Below are positions 16,133-30,388 of a stretch of 64,000 nucleotides of DNA, piece after piece. Under the pieces are notes generated by a model that ran no database searches, was not told where the DNA came from, and saw nothing but the letters and a program-made list of their open reading frames with translations. The translations under genes were made by a program, and so were the position numbers. This DNA is from Taeniopygia guttata (taxonomy: Eukaryota; Chordata; Aves; Passeriformes; Estrildidae). The number at the start of each line of letters is the position of its first letter. The first letter of the stretch is position 1. The DNA lies in NCBI RefSeq assembly GCF_048771995.1, contig NC_133024.1, positions 40,881,501 to 40,945,500 on the forward strand, given 5' to 3'.

Positions 16133-16180
16133 CTTATATAGATCCTCATAGCTCCAAGCAGTAATTATGCATATGATTCA
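16133..16180 (-). promoter_or_regulatory. MMP7: MMP7 core promoter: TATA box and AP-1-like site
   Basis: On the minus strand TATATAAG (16140-16133) lies about 70 bp upstream of the ATG, which predicts a transcription start near 16105. TGAATCA (16180-16174), a near-consensus AP-1 site, then falls at about -70, where inducible MMP promoters usually carry TGAGTCA. GGAA (ETS/PEA3-like) cores occur further up, around 16245-16265. The layout suggests AP-1/ETS-inducible transcription as in other MMPs. This is inference from motifs. Confidence 0.65.
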
Positions 16181-19100
16181 CTTTTTGGTTTTGTTAGTGT
16201 AATGTCATCAATACTCTAAGATGTAAATGAAATCACGTTAAACAAATCTTTCCTGTAACTTCCCTGTTGATGTCACGTCACAGCTAGCAGCCAGCTTTGT
16301 GTCTCTCTTTTCATATTATTCCAGTAGTGAAACCACAGCGTCATAGGGAAGTTCTTTTTCTGTAACTTTATCAGTACAGTTACTGTGTAATCACTTCACA
16401 CTGCGCTTTTCCCATGTTACTTATACACAAAGGTATTTTGCAAGAGACCTTTGGCTGCCTGCCTGTATCAGTCAGTGTAGAGGCAGAGAGGAGATGGGTG
16501 CGAGTAGTGTCTCACTGAAAGCACTGCCCTGCTCAGTAAACTTTCAGAGGTTCCTGCAGTTCAGGAGACAGCTCTTTAAAAGTACCCTCTCGGACTAAGT
16601 GGACATCAGGTGCCTTTGTCCCTTTCCTTACAAATGGGATGACCTTTCAGAAGAATCTCTTTACATTTGAGAATTAGATATAGAATATAACTTACAAGAG
16701 TAGGTGAAAGCTCTCAGGGGAAAGAAAGGAGCTTTTCCTAACAAATATGGAACTATCTTAGACCTCCTGCTGTATCAGTGCAACCTGAGAAAGCTGCATG
16801 AAGCACTGACAGAGCAGGGCAGCTGTATCCCTGTAACCTCCCTGGCCCCCTGATGGAAATTTTTGAATGGAAATTTTAAAAATTCAGTGAAAAAATTTTC
16901 ATTACTTTGGGCTCAAAATCAGCATGAATAAAACAAATTCTGGTAAGATCAATATCAAAAAGGAACAGATTCTGTTTCCTTACATTTAGTTGTGTGAATT
17001 TTGCAGACTTTATTGCTTTGTCTTGGTCTTGAATAATAAAAAAATATTATGGCTCAGGAAAAATAATTTACTGCACAAAAATCATAGTCATGTGAGTCGT
17101 ATTCAGCAGAAGTCGTATTCAGCAGAGAACCTGTGTCTGTGTTGGGGAGTATGACCTGTGTAAACAAAGGTCAAGGAGATCCAAAGCAATACTATAGAGA
17201 CATTTAATAATAGAAGTTGCTGTAAATTCCGTTAAGAAGACTTACAACATTGCCATGGAAAAGCTCATACTGTCACATTTTTGAGGAGAGTAACCCTGCT
17301 GTGATCAAGCATGCTGCATAAACTATGTCCTGTGTGGAACTCATTGATTGACACCAGACATTTTGAGTTCTAGAGAAAAATACTTAAGTAAAAAGTAATA
17401 CCAGAGTCTCCTTTGAGCATGACTAGGATGAAAAAGTAAAGTAGAAAAAATGAATGATTCAGTAGTGAATGATCACTGTCTTGGTCATTTGACTTGGGCA
17501 GAAGGCTCAGCTGAATTCTGCCCAATCTGAATGCAGGCAAAAGAGTTCATACAAGTTGAGAACTTCTCAAATATCTTTGTGAATGTTATGAATCTATCTG
17601 GGATTGATTAAATTTATTCATAGCAATATGCATGGTGCTCTACCCCGATGCTCTGGGTATTGGTGAAGAGTGTTCCCACAATGTGAAGACCTTTTCTGCT
17701 CACACTTGGCTCTCACACTGTATGGAAGAGGCTGGGTGGAAAAGTGGCTGGGAAGAGACACATCCAGGACAATTGACCTGAGTTCTCCAAAGGAATATTC
17801 CATATGATATAATGTATGTTCATCAATAAAACTGGACTAGCAGAAGAAGGATGTGGAGTGAGGGTTGTCTTCCAAGGTAGTTATTGCCTGGAAGCTGGTT
17901 GGACATCAATCTGTTTGCAGCAGGTGCTGAGCCTGTGCAAAACTTCCCTCCACTCCACCCCATCCTTTCAGTTATTAAACTTTCTACATTTCCTAATCTC
18001 TCCCACTGTGCATGGGGAACAAGCAAGTGACTGTACGGGTGATTAGATGTTGGCTGTTTTCTACCCAGTATGGTGAATATCAAGGAAAAAAGTATTGCCA
18101 AAAATTCCTGAGAAATGTTTTGTTTGGGTCACTTGTGAATTATGCAATATTGTATTTAAAGTCCTACCAAAAACAGGATAGACCTGTTTTCTTAGGATCT
18201 GCAGGACACATGATTAGTTTTGTTCTGTTATCTGGTTATTCAACTTGACTAACTAAAAATCAAATTCAGACATGGCAAATATCTTTGCAGAGTAAAATGT
18301 TTTGTTTTTTGCATCACAATTTCTGAAGCTAAGTCCTGTGAACTGCAGTCTGATTCAGAAGTCTCCTGGCTTCTGCAGTCCATTTCCATAGATTTTACCC
18401 AAGGGGGCTCTCTGCAAAGGAGTACCTTAGCACCTATGATATAGGGCTATGTATCATTTTTGCAGTCTGTGTGATGGTAAAACCCTCCAGTCATACCTGC
18501 CCGGGCACCAGGGTCGTGCCAGGGCCCCTCGGCATTGCGTCAGCTCGTCTCAGGAGCAAGACAAGCCAATTCTTCTCTCCTGTTTGGCTGGATCAAGCTG
18601 CATTGAGATATTTCTCAGCAAGATCCTACTGCTCTAGGGAAGGAAAGGCCCGAGGAAGGGATTAGATGTTCAGATTCAGCACAAACAATGTGATGACAAC
18701 TAGCACATCTATGTAACTAGTAGTTAAGCAATCAAGCTTAACACATCTCTGCTTGTGCATTTACCATCTTCTCACAGTGTCTAGAATTGATTTGCTTTGT
18801 TTCTCTAATTACTTTGTATTTACAACAGTTTAATTGGGACATCTGGTGGGAAAAGATGCAAGAATAGAGATAAGTTTTTACAATAATAATCTTGAGCAAC
18901 AAACCACAAGGGAAATGGCTTTCCTGTAAGTGTTACCTACCTGTGTGACCTTCTGGCACCCTCAATTCTTTGATTTGTCTTGTCCTTTGGTCAATGATAA
19001 AGAGGCTCTTTCTTCCAGCTAACAGACATGTGTATCTCTCAAAAATGTCTACGTAATAATTGAATTTACTCCATTTAAATAGAATTCATAACCTTTAGCT

Positions 19101-22100
19101 GTATGCAGTCATTCTATCTTCCAAAAGCAACACACAGGACATGGGGAAGGGAAGAGGGTCAGAGGTCAGTCAGCTGCATTTCACTGCAGCGTGATTTGAA
19201 ACCTTCCTGGGTAGGAAAAGTTACATAACGTCCCATAGTAATCTTTTTGTAGTTGGCTATCTCCATCCATTTGTATGTCTGTCTCAATACTTTAAATGAC
19301 TGAAACAAGATGTAAACTAGAACACTGCATACATCTTGTCTTGACAAAACCACATTACTTCATGTAGGAACCTCCTAACAGCATTTGCACTAAGGCAACC
19401 TCAGACTGCCTGTAATTCTGCAGCAGAACCCTGTGAATGAGCTGCAGAGTCCCTCCTAAAAAAGACTGAGCTTGTAGTGGTGCTGCAAGGACAGACAGAG
19501 AAGCTGTGACAGCATGGGAGGCATGCTGGGCTTGGCCTGTCCACACTGACTGTAACCCAAACTGAGGAGCAGCCAATGTCTGCAGCTCCTCCTGACTCAT
19601 CCTGATGATTTGCAAGGGTCTGTACAGGCTGGGACACCATGGTGAGTTTGGGCTTTAGTGACTGTGGAGAACAGGGTTTGAAAGACAGGATAGACACTGC
19701 AGAATGTGACATGTGCTGAACCTCATAGACTTGTATAAGTCTTTGGAAAAGGTGCTGGGAGTATAGATGACATCAACCAAAATTTTGCTTTTAGGCTGAT
19801 TTGAAAAATCTTACTTCTATACAAAAATTCAATGACCCTGAAATACCAAGGAGTTGATAAAAGATTTCATTGCAAATTGACATGAAGTAAAACAGTTCTG
19901 GAGGAATTACAGGCTTACCTCCATGGTGTTATACTCTAGTATAGAAGACAGGAGACTGAATTTGAATGTAGTCAATATAAGATCAGCGCAGAAGCTTGAT
20001 TTATCTCATTAGAACTGAGATTCGGCCATGAGGATTGCAATAGGCCATAGACAGATGTATGTGAACACAGGTGAAAAAATCTGTACAACATTTCCCTGGA
20101 AATTGTCAGTTGTCATCATCTCATTGTTGCTATTCAAATGCTTCCTGATTCTCAGCATTGGTTCATGTCTGGAAGCTGTTTGCTGCTCACAACTCCATAT
20201 GTGGGACAGGTCCTTTTCTATTGCCCTGTCTAGTTTCCAGTAACTGAGTAAAAAGACAACAACATCACTTCGCTGGTAAATCTGGTTATATCACTGAAGT
20301 TCTCTTTCACCAAAAAATTTCCTTCCTTGCACAAACTTGAAGCCTCTGTGTCCCACAAATCATGTTATGCTGATTTTTCCAACATGACGGATTTTGACTT
20401 TGGCACCATTAAAAAGCAATCCAACCATTAAAAAGTGCACAACCAAATAAGGGCTGTTAGGACTGGGATGGTGAGGAGTGAGTCACAAAGAAGCCTTGCT
20501 GACTTTAGAAGCCTTTTTCGTGCAGCTGCTCACTACCCTGAGTGGTTGCTTAACCAAACCCCATTTGAGTAAACCAGTCTCTGTCTGTTCTAAGGAGTTA
20601 AGTGGCTGTAGAGGGTGAAACAGCAAGTGCTGAGGCCTAGGTGGCTGTGTGGGAGGGAAATATCCCAGACAGCTCAGGTCTGGTCCAGCAGGCTGAGCAT
20701 CCTCAGTGGAATGCTCAGCACCATCCTAAAGGGACGCAGTTGCCTCATGCCCAGCTGATCAAGGTGTGAACCCAAGAGCAACAAGTATAGATTGGTTACA
20801 AGGCTGGAAACACACACCTGGTCCAGCATGGAACACTCCTGGAGGCACACCCAGTACCTTGGCCCTTTAAAATACAACTGACATCATTACATTTTCTCCA
20901 GAGGCAATTTTCACTGCCAGGTGACTATGGCTGATCACAGGTCAGGAACAATAGGCTTTTGTATATGTGAATCCTTAATTATCAATTACAGTAATGTGTA
21001 ACAGCAGGAGATTGCACATTTAAAGAAGACTTACTCCAGTCCTCATTCTATGTCCCACAAGTTTACCGTAAATCAATTTTGCATTTTCACACAATGCAAG
21101 TTTAAATGTTTATGAAAGGAAGAAACTAGCCTACTTGCCTATGTTTTTTGGGGGGTGTGTGTTTATTTGTTTTTGGTTTATTTTCTTTTTTTCTTCCTAC
21201 AAATGAGCAGCACCTTTGCAGGCAGAATTAATTTGCCCCAGCCTGCTGCCTTGCTCTGGAGGTTGTTGTCATTACTGTTCTGCAGAGGGTGGAAGGAGTT
21301 TGACTCCATTACACTAATAACAAATCCATGGCTGTACCATGACAAGGAGGGGGAAAAAAGGCAAATCCAGTATGCTTTGCACAGTTGCAAGACAGCTATT
21401 TTTCTGTACTTTACAGTTAGTTGAAATTCATCTCTTGTGTACAGCAAAACCAGCAATGTTGCTCTGGGAATGTGCTCTCGGTTCAGGTCAAAGCAGGACA
21501 CTAGACTGTATAGGCTGTTGTACCTGTTGTGCTGTGGATTATGACAGCTTCCCATGTCTTGAGAAGAAATATGTATTAATTTCAAAAATATGAATGTTTT
21601 GGGCAAGCAAGGGTGACTTTTCCCCCACTTATATACACAAAAGTGACAGATCTTTAAAGGGCAATTGCACCATGAGCTTGGTGATACCAGTATTTTTAGA
21701 ATTAATAGACTTAATTCCTTGTCTTATTATCATTGTTTCTTGTGAAGAAATAAAAATTTTTTACTGTTCTGATTTCAATCTGAATGTAACTGAGGGCAGT
21801 TACATTAATTGCAAGAGCAGAAATAGGTTTCTGGAGAGTTCTGCCATGATTTGCCACACCTTCCCCCAGGCTTCAAAAAGCCCCTAAACCATATGTGCCC
21901 AATCAAAACCTGCAGCTGATCATAACAGGTTTAGAGATGCCCAACAAGCCAAAGCTGTGAGCATTGTTGCATGAAAACAAAGTTCACATGCTTATACCAA
22001 AGGTCTTTAGGATGCAAATTTGGTTTAATGTTTGATCAATGGTTATTTATTGTTTTTTCTGTTGGATCTGATATATAGCTGGCCTGTTCTGTGGCTCTTC

Positions 22101-25100
22101 TTTACCTCTACAAAATTTGACTTACTGCAGTCAGATATTTCCCATGATTCTTAATTTCTGCATAATATTTTTATTAATTTTTATGTGCCTTATTTCTTTG
22201 CAACTTTGTCTTGTAATGGGAGGTTGAACTGAGGAGAAACGTGAAATTAGAAGATATGGTTACTTACTTATTTTTTATAGAGTGCATATATGCTAGCAGG
22301 TTGTTCGCTGCACGTAATTCTATAGTGGCACAACCCTAACTTGCAAGCCAAGTGTAATAGAAGAATATAGAAATAGGTTCTCTCTTTAAGGACTCTATAT
22401 GTAAGGGCAAATTAAATGGGTAGATGTTAATGATATGAATGGAAGAAAGTGTGACATGAGTCACACCTCAGGATGGCAATACACTTTTCATATGGTGAAC
22501 AAGTAGCAAATGAATACACTGAGCAGATAAGGGGATATTATGCTACTTGAACGGTGAAATTTTATGGTTGGAAGTACACAGGAGGAGAAACTGTGAAACA
22601 AAAATACCTAAATGTGCCTATATGTGAAAAATATTATGAATTGTGAATAGGAAAATTCCTGTAATGATGAATCTACTTGAAACAATTTCTGCCAGCTTCC
22701 ACTTTAGGGTTGCAACCTCATGAAACTTTACTGACTTACTTGTTGAACTCTGTGAATCCTTCACTTGTTGAGCTATCATGGGATGTAAAGCACCCTTTCA
22801 GAGATCTGGAAGCTATCCACACTTCCTCAGTGAACTGGGAAGGCAACCTACTTGAACATGAGTGTGTATCCTCTTCAGCAGTTTTCTAGCTACCATCAGA
22901 CATTAATGACATTACAATGCAATTTCTTTGTTGGGGGGAGCTTACTTATTTCATGTGTAGTAGGCAAGTGTACACTCCTGCCACTGACATCTTTTGAACA
23001 TTACCAAAGAGAATAAAATGCAGCTCTTGTTTCACTGTCATGAATGGGAGAACTTCTAGACTAAGGTTAGTGACTAGATATCAGATGCATGTTTCAGGCA
23101 GTTAAATATGATCTCACATGTATGAACGACTTGACAATTAGAAAAAGTCTGTGGATTTGTAGAAGCAGAATCTGAGAGACCTCAAACCCACGTATCTGCT
23201 GACCGGGAGTACAACTGTGGCCTGGTGGTAAGGCAGGAGCAAAAGGGTGTGTTTTTCTAGGATTCTTAGTAGTTTGTTCAGGTTTTTTCTAATACAACAA
23301 TCTGAATATTTATAACTGTATATTCTAAAATTATGTTTGCCTTACAAAACAAGGCAGGGTTATAACATGCTTACTATGCTGCAGGGTGGGTGAGGATGGA
23401 CAAGCAATTCATACAGCTCAGCTGGACTAGATAGGCAGGAGCTGCATTGATGTACTTAGAAATAGTCTGGTGTGAACTAGGACTTTAATCAGCTGCTTCA
23501 CAGATTCCAGCATCTTCCCAACAGCTGGTTTTCTTTCACATAGCATGGAAAAACCAACTGAAGCTTCATTAGCTTTTAATGATTATAGAATATATTTATC
23601 CCTGTGGGACTGAAGGAAGAGAATCCTACAGCTGTAGATATCTGGTATGAAGTCACTGTGACAAAAAATATGATAATTATAAGTTGTCAAGTTCTGAATC
23701 AAAATCCAGTAGCTAATTTTTAAATGAATAATTTAATGCAAAGTACAAGTACTGGAGTTAGAAATAGTGGAGACTTGAAGAATCTGCTGTTGCACTTTAA
23801 ATCAGACAGTGATATGTATTTTAGTTGAAAACTTACCCTTTGACCTCCAAGATCCAGCCAAACTTTGCAGTTTTAAAAGGAATTAGAATCATGTGCTGTG
23901 ATTGTGGTTAAATATTGCACATCACCAGGCATAATGAGTAACTGGTTAAGAGTTGATCGCAAGTTGAATGGGAGTAAAAAGATTGTTTTCCTTTTTTGAA
24001 AAAGACAAACATTATCCCGGAAGTGAAACAAATGAAGTCATTGTTCTGCCCCAAGAGGTGCTGGTAACATCTCTGAGGAGAGTTTCACACACAGTTATGT
24101 GCACCATATATCTAGGAATGTGGGAACCAGGTGAAAGGGGCAGAGCGCTGAGCCACAGGAATGTTATTTTAAACATAACCTCCATGGAAATGATAAAGAC
24201 AATGGGCTTGGTAGATCTAGAGAAGAAAGGGTTGAAGAAGACGTGATAATCACCCCACAGCTACACGGGTGATACGGGCAAAGGGGAAGAAGTGTCTGCT
24301 GTGAATAGATTAGGCTTAGCAGGTAGGGCAAATGCTCTAACACCAAGATAATTGAGGTTGCAGCAGATTGCTTGATGAGGCTACTTTTAAGAAATGTGGG
24401 TTAAAAGACACCACTCATTTGTCTACCACTCTCTCTGGAGAACGGGAACTTCATTCCTAAGGGACAGTTGGGTTTAAGGCCAACAGAAGCAAGATAACCA
24501 GAACTACATTGTCTGAATTTTAGATCTGTAGTACAAAAGAAAATGAGTGTTTTTTTCAGGTATTATATTTCTTGGCCAAATGTGCTTTGCATGCTTCATT
24601 TTCTTGCAGTACAAGAGGTGGTAGTATCCTGAAAGAACCTGTGCAAACTACACAAGTGCTCGAAGCTGCATGCATGTAAAGGAGTGCTGTGTATTCATCT
24701 CAACCTGCATTTGATGCACTTATCAACCTGCGTTTGATGCCTCTGGACACTAACATCCAGGCTGGACCTTTTCCTATTTGTATGTATGTTCATGAGAGCC
24801 AGGAATAAAGGTAAATGAAATCTAGAAAAATCCCTGACCAAACCTTAATTGATTTTTACTAGCTCATAGTTGAATGAATTATAAATTAAGTAAGACTATG
24901 AATATTGTTGAGGTTAAGGAAATAAAGTCTGCTGGACCATGGCCAGCATTGATTTTCTGGACCACAAACCATCATGATGTCAATGCAAATGGCTGTGAAA
25001 CATCTGCTTTTCCTTCCCTGTGTTCTGTAGCAGCGATTGCAGCATATTAGTGGCCTCAGCTTGTACTTTTCAGACTCTACAGCCGTCCTAGAACAACCAT

Positions 25101-27035
25101 GGTTTTGTTCCAAGCACAATTGAAGTAATTTACAGGGGATACTGACAGCTGACTGATGAATCCAGTTGGTTTATTCTTCAAAGTGAAGTGTACATGGAAA
25201 AAAAAGTGCTACACTTACACCTTTTCTTTTCTCTCAACATTATATTTGCCAACCACATACTCTTTCAAAGCCTGAATTTTCTGCTAATTCCAGAGAAAAC
25301 TTACTATATTTCTTTGAAGTATTTTGTGAATGTCATCAGAACAATGAACATACCTATATCTAGTTTTGCTTGAGAGAACTGGATCAAAACCTCATGGAAA
25401 AAGCTGATTCAAATAAGCAGTCTGTAACTATTCCCATGGTATTTCTTACTAGCAAATCATTCAAGGGATCTTGAATCATTTGTATCCATATTACTGGGAG
25501 CATTCCTGCAGTGTTAGAGTAAGTCAAGATGTGCTGGCAGCTTGCTGAGAAGCACCTGCAAAGATGACCTGAAGAGTAAGAGCCCAGAGGTGTGAAAAAC
25601 TTTGAAACAACAATAAAAATACACTGAAAAAACATTGATTTGCCTTAAAAATAAGAAAGAATAGGCCAGAGCTCACACATCTCTTTGTAAGCCTAAGACA
25701 ATTTTACTAAATGTGGAATAGGGATTTATTATTTTGGATCCAGCTTGTAGAGGTGGCACATTGCTTGTCAACAGTTGATTGAACTATCCCTTCCCAACAA
25801 TATATAGTAAATATTCTCACCTAAAGGGGAGGTAGAAGAAACAGAGGAAAATAATACTGTGAAGAGGAATGTGAACTTAACCTAAAAGTTTTCAGTAAGG
25901 TCACTGTACAAGTAGTTGTAACAGCAGGATTTTTTTTTCTTGCTGGAGCAAAAATAGCTGTATATAAATTATTAATTATTCTGCATTCTGCATTTCTATT
26001 CAATCTGTTATATATGTACCAAAATATTTAGATTTGTTCCAGAATGTTATGCGATGAAAGGTATGCTTGAGCTAATTTTCCAGAGGACATATAAGTTCTC
26101 ACTAGGCAAGTTGGCTCTTACTATTTTTTTCCTTATATGAGGACTAATATTCTTAAAGGACATTCACATATTCTATTTACCTATAATTATTATATTACAT
26201 CACCTCCAGGCCTTGGCAAATTATTAATCCATATGTAGATTAGAATAAATGCTTTTATACTATGATGTGTTTGAGGGGAGAAGTTTAGCCCTACACATGG
26301 GGAGCATTTCATCTCAACTTGCCATACAAGACGTATTCCGGCCCAAGGGCACATCAGAAAGGGTAGAATTTCCCCTGTGCTGAAAAATTTCTATATTGTG
26401 GACATGACCAAGGAAATTGTCAAATTCATATATTATTTTAACTCACTGATTCTTTTGAACTGATTGCTCTTCAACCCTTTGGCACCTACTGCAGTAGAAG
26501 ACCTGTGGCGGAAAACCCCCAGTTTTGACTGAAGGTCAGCGTGGACCCACCTGCTGAGTGACAGGTTTGTAAGCTGCTGAACACAAGTGGCTTTGGATTT
26601 TCACACTTCCTGGTTTGCCACTTCATTGTTCTGGGCAGGATCCAGAGCTCATGGAAATCATTAGAAAGGTTTTACTGGTAGGAGGTAGATGACTGAGCTT
26701 GTAGGACATAGTCTGTTGTCCAAAGTTCCTCTTCATCACAGTGAGTATAATCTCCTGTTCCTCTCCTTCATGTCCTTATGCATGTGCTAGCATAACAGGA
26801 CATATATCAAATAAAAATAAAAAGTTCTCTTGTTCATGTAGCAAAACGCATATTGGATTTTAGCCGGCAGTTCTTATACTCTGTTCAACCAGAAACAAGT
26901 GTAATTTGAACCTAGAGGATAATAATCCTTGTATTTTCCTTCCCTCTTAACTTTACTTACTTTCAAATCCCCTGTATGTGCTAAGACCAAAATAAGTTGT
27001 CCTTCCTCAGCAGTACTCGCATGAGAAGGTGGCAC
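16181..27035. other. intergenic DNA upstream of MMP7
   Basis: About 10.9 kb of AT-rich DNA. I find no exon of a known family on either strand and no clear CR1 body. Minor items are a 16-bp tandem duplication at 17097-17128 (GTCGTATTCAGCAGA repeated), a T/G-rich run near 21145-21195, and an imperfect 22-bp tandem duplication at about 24692-24738. If MMP20 were intact, its 3' exons would be expected between here and MMP27. Confidence 0.6.
17097..17128. repeat. 16-bp tandem duplication
   Basis: Two adjacent copies of GTCGTATTCAGCAGA plus one base, differing only at the last position. It looks like a recent replication-slippage duplication. Confidence 0.8.
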
Positions 27036-27474
27036 TGATGCCTTAAGAGGCTACCTAGAACAGAGGCTAGACACAGTTAAAGGATTCAAGTAGGTATTTA
27101 TTAAAAAGGCCTTCAAAGGATACACCTTGGGTAGTACAAGAGCCTGACCATGGCTCTGCCCAAGATGGACCCCCTGGTCATGAGTTTTCACACTTTTATA
27201 AGTTTTGGTCCATTTACATATTGGGATTAATTGCCCAATTACAACTTCAGGTTATAAAGTCCCATCCTCCCAGTTTGCTCTCTTCAATTTGCTGTTGTTA
27301 ATACTTTCTTGGGCTTGAAGCTGCAATGGTGTCCTTGTTTTTCAGGCTGCAAAAGGATTGTTTTGTCTAACTGAACTGTGAGGAGAACTTGCTAACACTT
27401 TAGATGAAGTTCAGAGTCATCTACTAATGCAGTACAGAATCTGGACATTATGAAAGCTAAAACTTAAGGCATCA
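27036..27474 (-). mobile_element. solo LTR of an endogenous retrovirus
   Basis: The 439-bp segment is bounded by perfect 12-bp inverted ends, TGATGCCTTAAG (27036-27047) and CTTAAGGCATCA (27463-27474), with the TG...CA termini typical of LTRs. On the minus strand a TATA box (TATAAAAG, 27200-27193) is followed about 95 bp later by AATAAA (27102-27097), and the element ends about 60 bp further on. That is a U3-R-U5 order. No internal retroviral genes or second LTR lie beside it, so it is a solo LTR left by recombination. A clear target-site duplication is not visible (GGCAC versus ACATA). The family cannot be named with certainty. Confidence 0.65.
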
Positions 27475-29927
27475 ACATAGCAGGAAAATACTCATCACTT
27501 TTCTAAGAAGAAAACCTTCTCTTTGACAGCTGATACACAAAAGAAAAACCCCAACAAAACAAAATCAAAACCTAAGTACCAAACAACAAAAACAAACCAC
27601 CAACACAGAGAAATCAAATACCTTTAGAAACTGTTCTTTTGATATCGGTGTCCTCACTTTGAAGTTATAAAGAGTTTAGAGGTTTCACATCCCTTGAGCT
27701 CCTTAGAGTTCCTTTTGACTATTTGCCCTCTTCCTGATGTATCTGTATCACTGTATATAAGGAAAGTTTAAAATATCCATATTGATATACAAATATTTTA
27801 TTATCCAGTCTAGGAAATTCTGCTTTGTTTAAAGCCTCATAAAAATAGCACTAAGTATAGCCAAAGCTGTTGGCACTGCAATTTCCCTTTGTGTGGGGAA
27901 AATTGTCTGCTGATATAAGGAAGCCACAGGTGTTCATCACACCCTGAAGGGTTACTGTAATGTACCTTTAGGTATTGTTTAAAGAGAATGCCACAAAATG
28001 TGTTCTTTACATTTGTTTTAATATACATTTATTAGTCTGAAGGTAATGCTGCATCACAATCTAAAATCAAGGTAACATAGATATAGAGCACTGCACACAG
28101 CCTACACATGCCATAAAGGAAGGGTTGCAATCTGGTAATAGGTTAAAAAAAATTGGCTTTTGGCCACATGCTTTGAAATCCTGTGTCTGCTCTGTAATGA
28201 CCATAAAATGTGTATTCTAAAACAGCATTGCCTAATGATCTAATTTCTCAGAACAATGAAGGTTGACCCAGGATGAATTTTGACTGACTGTGTGGCTTCT
28301 GAAGCAGATTTTTTTAAAAGTCAGAAGTTTTTTTTTCCCTCAAAATGCTCAACATCTCTATCTATATTTTACTACCCTTTCTGTTGAAGCAAAATTCTTA
28401 GTCAGATTTATTTCAAATATTTATTTTGGATGATAATAACAGCATTACCCTAGTTAGCAGAGCAAATGGATTCTTGCTTTGAATTACATACAGTGGTATT
28501 TTATTGTTCAGACAATTCTGTGAAAATGTTTATGTCACTTTATGGATGTTTGGGATAATGTCATCATCTAATGCTTTCAGAATAAGAAAATAAACAGGGA
28601 TGTTGTTAGAGTATCACCATCTCTCTTCTGACTAGCACTTTGGAGGGTCAAAATATATATTCAAATATTAAATGCTAATGGGAATGTGCTTTTGCAATGC
28701 AGGACCAGGAAGTGATGCTCAGGTTGATTCCCAAGAAAAAAGCTCAGGGAGGAGGAAATACCCTAGGGAATGAGAGATATTCAAGCAGAGAATTCCCCTG
28801 GTTATAGCAGCACAGTTATGGCATCCCAGCATGAAACTGCTGACAGGCATACTGCATAGTGCTCAGCTGCATACCATGCCTATTCTTTCCTTTCTCACTT
28901 CTATTATTTAATGTCCATGCATGTTTTGACCATGTATTAGTTGATGTTTCTTTGAAATTTAGGAAAATGTGAGTTTATGTGAGTATGAATATGGCAATCA
29001 CACCGACAGTGCAGAAGGCAGATCATATTCAATTTGTTGAATAGATTTTTTTTTGTTTCTAAAATTTTTACTCAATTAAATTTTCATCAGAGTAAAGCAT
29101 TCCAGGTATTATCAAAAGAGGACTGCTTTCTACTGCGTTACAATTCTACAACTCTAGAGCAATGCAGACAGTATTAGCTCTGCAGCCAGTGTGTAAGGAT
29201 GACAAAGAGCAAGCTCTCACATTCATATGAAACCAAGAAGAGGAAGAGAACTGCTATGTTTCCATACCAGAAATTTCACACTGAGACTGTTTATCTTTGT
29301 GACTTTCTGAGTATCCAGCTTTCCAGGGATATGAAACTGAAAGGAAGTTTGCATTAATTTGGTCATATTTCTGACACACTAAACACAGCTCTTAGCTCTC
29401 CCTGAAAAACTATCTATAAACCTGTGGGCAGATATTGCTGTTTGAAAACTGCAGGTTCAGAGATTGTTCATGGCAGGAACTAGATAGTCAAAACGAGAGG
29501 CAATATGTCTAGCCTCTGAAAGAAAACCTAAGAATGACGATATTTTAGGCAAAAAATTCAAATACAAATTCAGAAGCAAATATATAGGTTTTGTCATTTC
29601 TATTTTCCATTAGCACTGACCGAGTAGTGGTGATCAAGGAAGGCAGCATGAGTAAAACTGCTATCAGCACCGGCTGGGGAACAGAGGAAACCTCATGCCC
29701 AGACCACACATTTGTTACTCCAACCTATATCTCAGGCTATCCTGTTGAAAGACACAAAGCCATTTCTAAATGAGAGTTGTTCAGAATGAGCATTGGAGGG
29801 AGCTGAAGGACACTGCAGGTATAGTAGGGAACTGACAGGACCCAGTCTGCCTGAAAGTAGGCATATGTTGGGGTCAGAAGACACAGAAGTCAGTCATTAG
29901 GAGAAAATCCTACCTCACAAATACTTA
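27475..29927. other. intergenic DNA
   Basis: AT-rich with no recognisable gene. An A/C-rich low-complexity stretch lies at about 27541-27610 beside the LTR. Confidence 0.6.
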
Positions 29928-30388
29928 CAGAATCGTAGAGTGGTGGGGGTTGGAAGGGACCTTGAAGATCATCTAGTACCAGCCCATCTTTCCATGGACA
30001 GAGAGACACCTTCCATCCAACCAGGATGCTCAGAACCCCATCCAACCTGGTCTTGAATACTTCCAGGGATGGGACATCCCCTACTTCTTTGAGTAATGTC
30101 TTCCATTGTTTCACTTCCCTCATAGCAAAGAATTTCTTCCTTATATCTAATTGAAACCTCCCCATTTCATTCCCAAATCTCTCATCACTATGTAGCCCTG
30201 CAGGAAGTCCCCTTCCATCTCCCTTGTAGCTCCCTGTAGGTACTTGATGGTGTCTTTAAGGTTCTCCCACAGCCTTCTCCTCCCCACGCTGAACAGCCCC
30301 AACTCTCAGCCAGATCCAGCCCTCTGACCATTCTCATGGCTGTCTCCTGGACTCACTCCATCAGGTCCACATCTTTCTTCAGGTGGCT
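29928..30388 (-). mobile_element. CR1 LINE 3' fragment
   Basis: Plus-strand words such as GTTGGAAGGGACCTTGAAGA, ATCATCTAGT, TTCCAGGGATGGGACATCCC and AAAGAATTTCTTCCTTATAT are the reverse complement of the CR1 3' region. The 3' end is on the left. On the minus strand a broken frame encodes GRFQLDIRKKFFAMREVKQW and SLEVFKTRLDG, the C-terminal end of the CR1 reverse-transcriptase ORF2. It is 5'-truncated, as almost all CR1 copies are, and diverged. Confidence 0.92.

Noticed and set aside
27541-27610. A/C-rich tract as a poly(A) tail of a processed gene
   Set aside because: It is interrupted by C throughout and no retrocopy body lies on either side.
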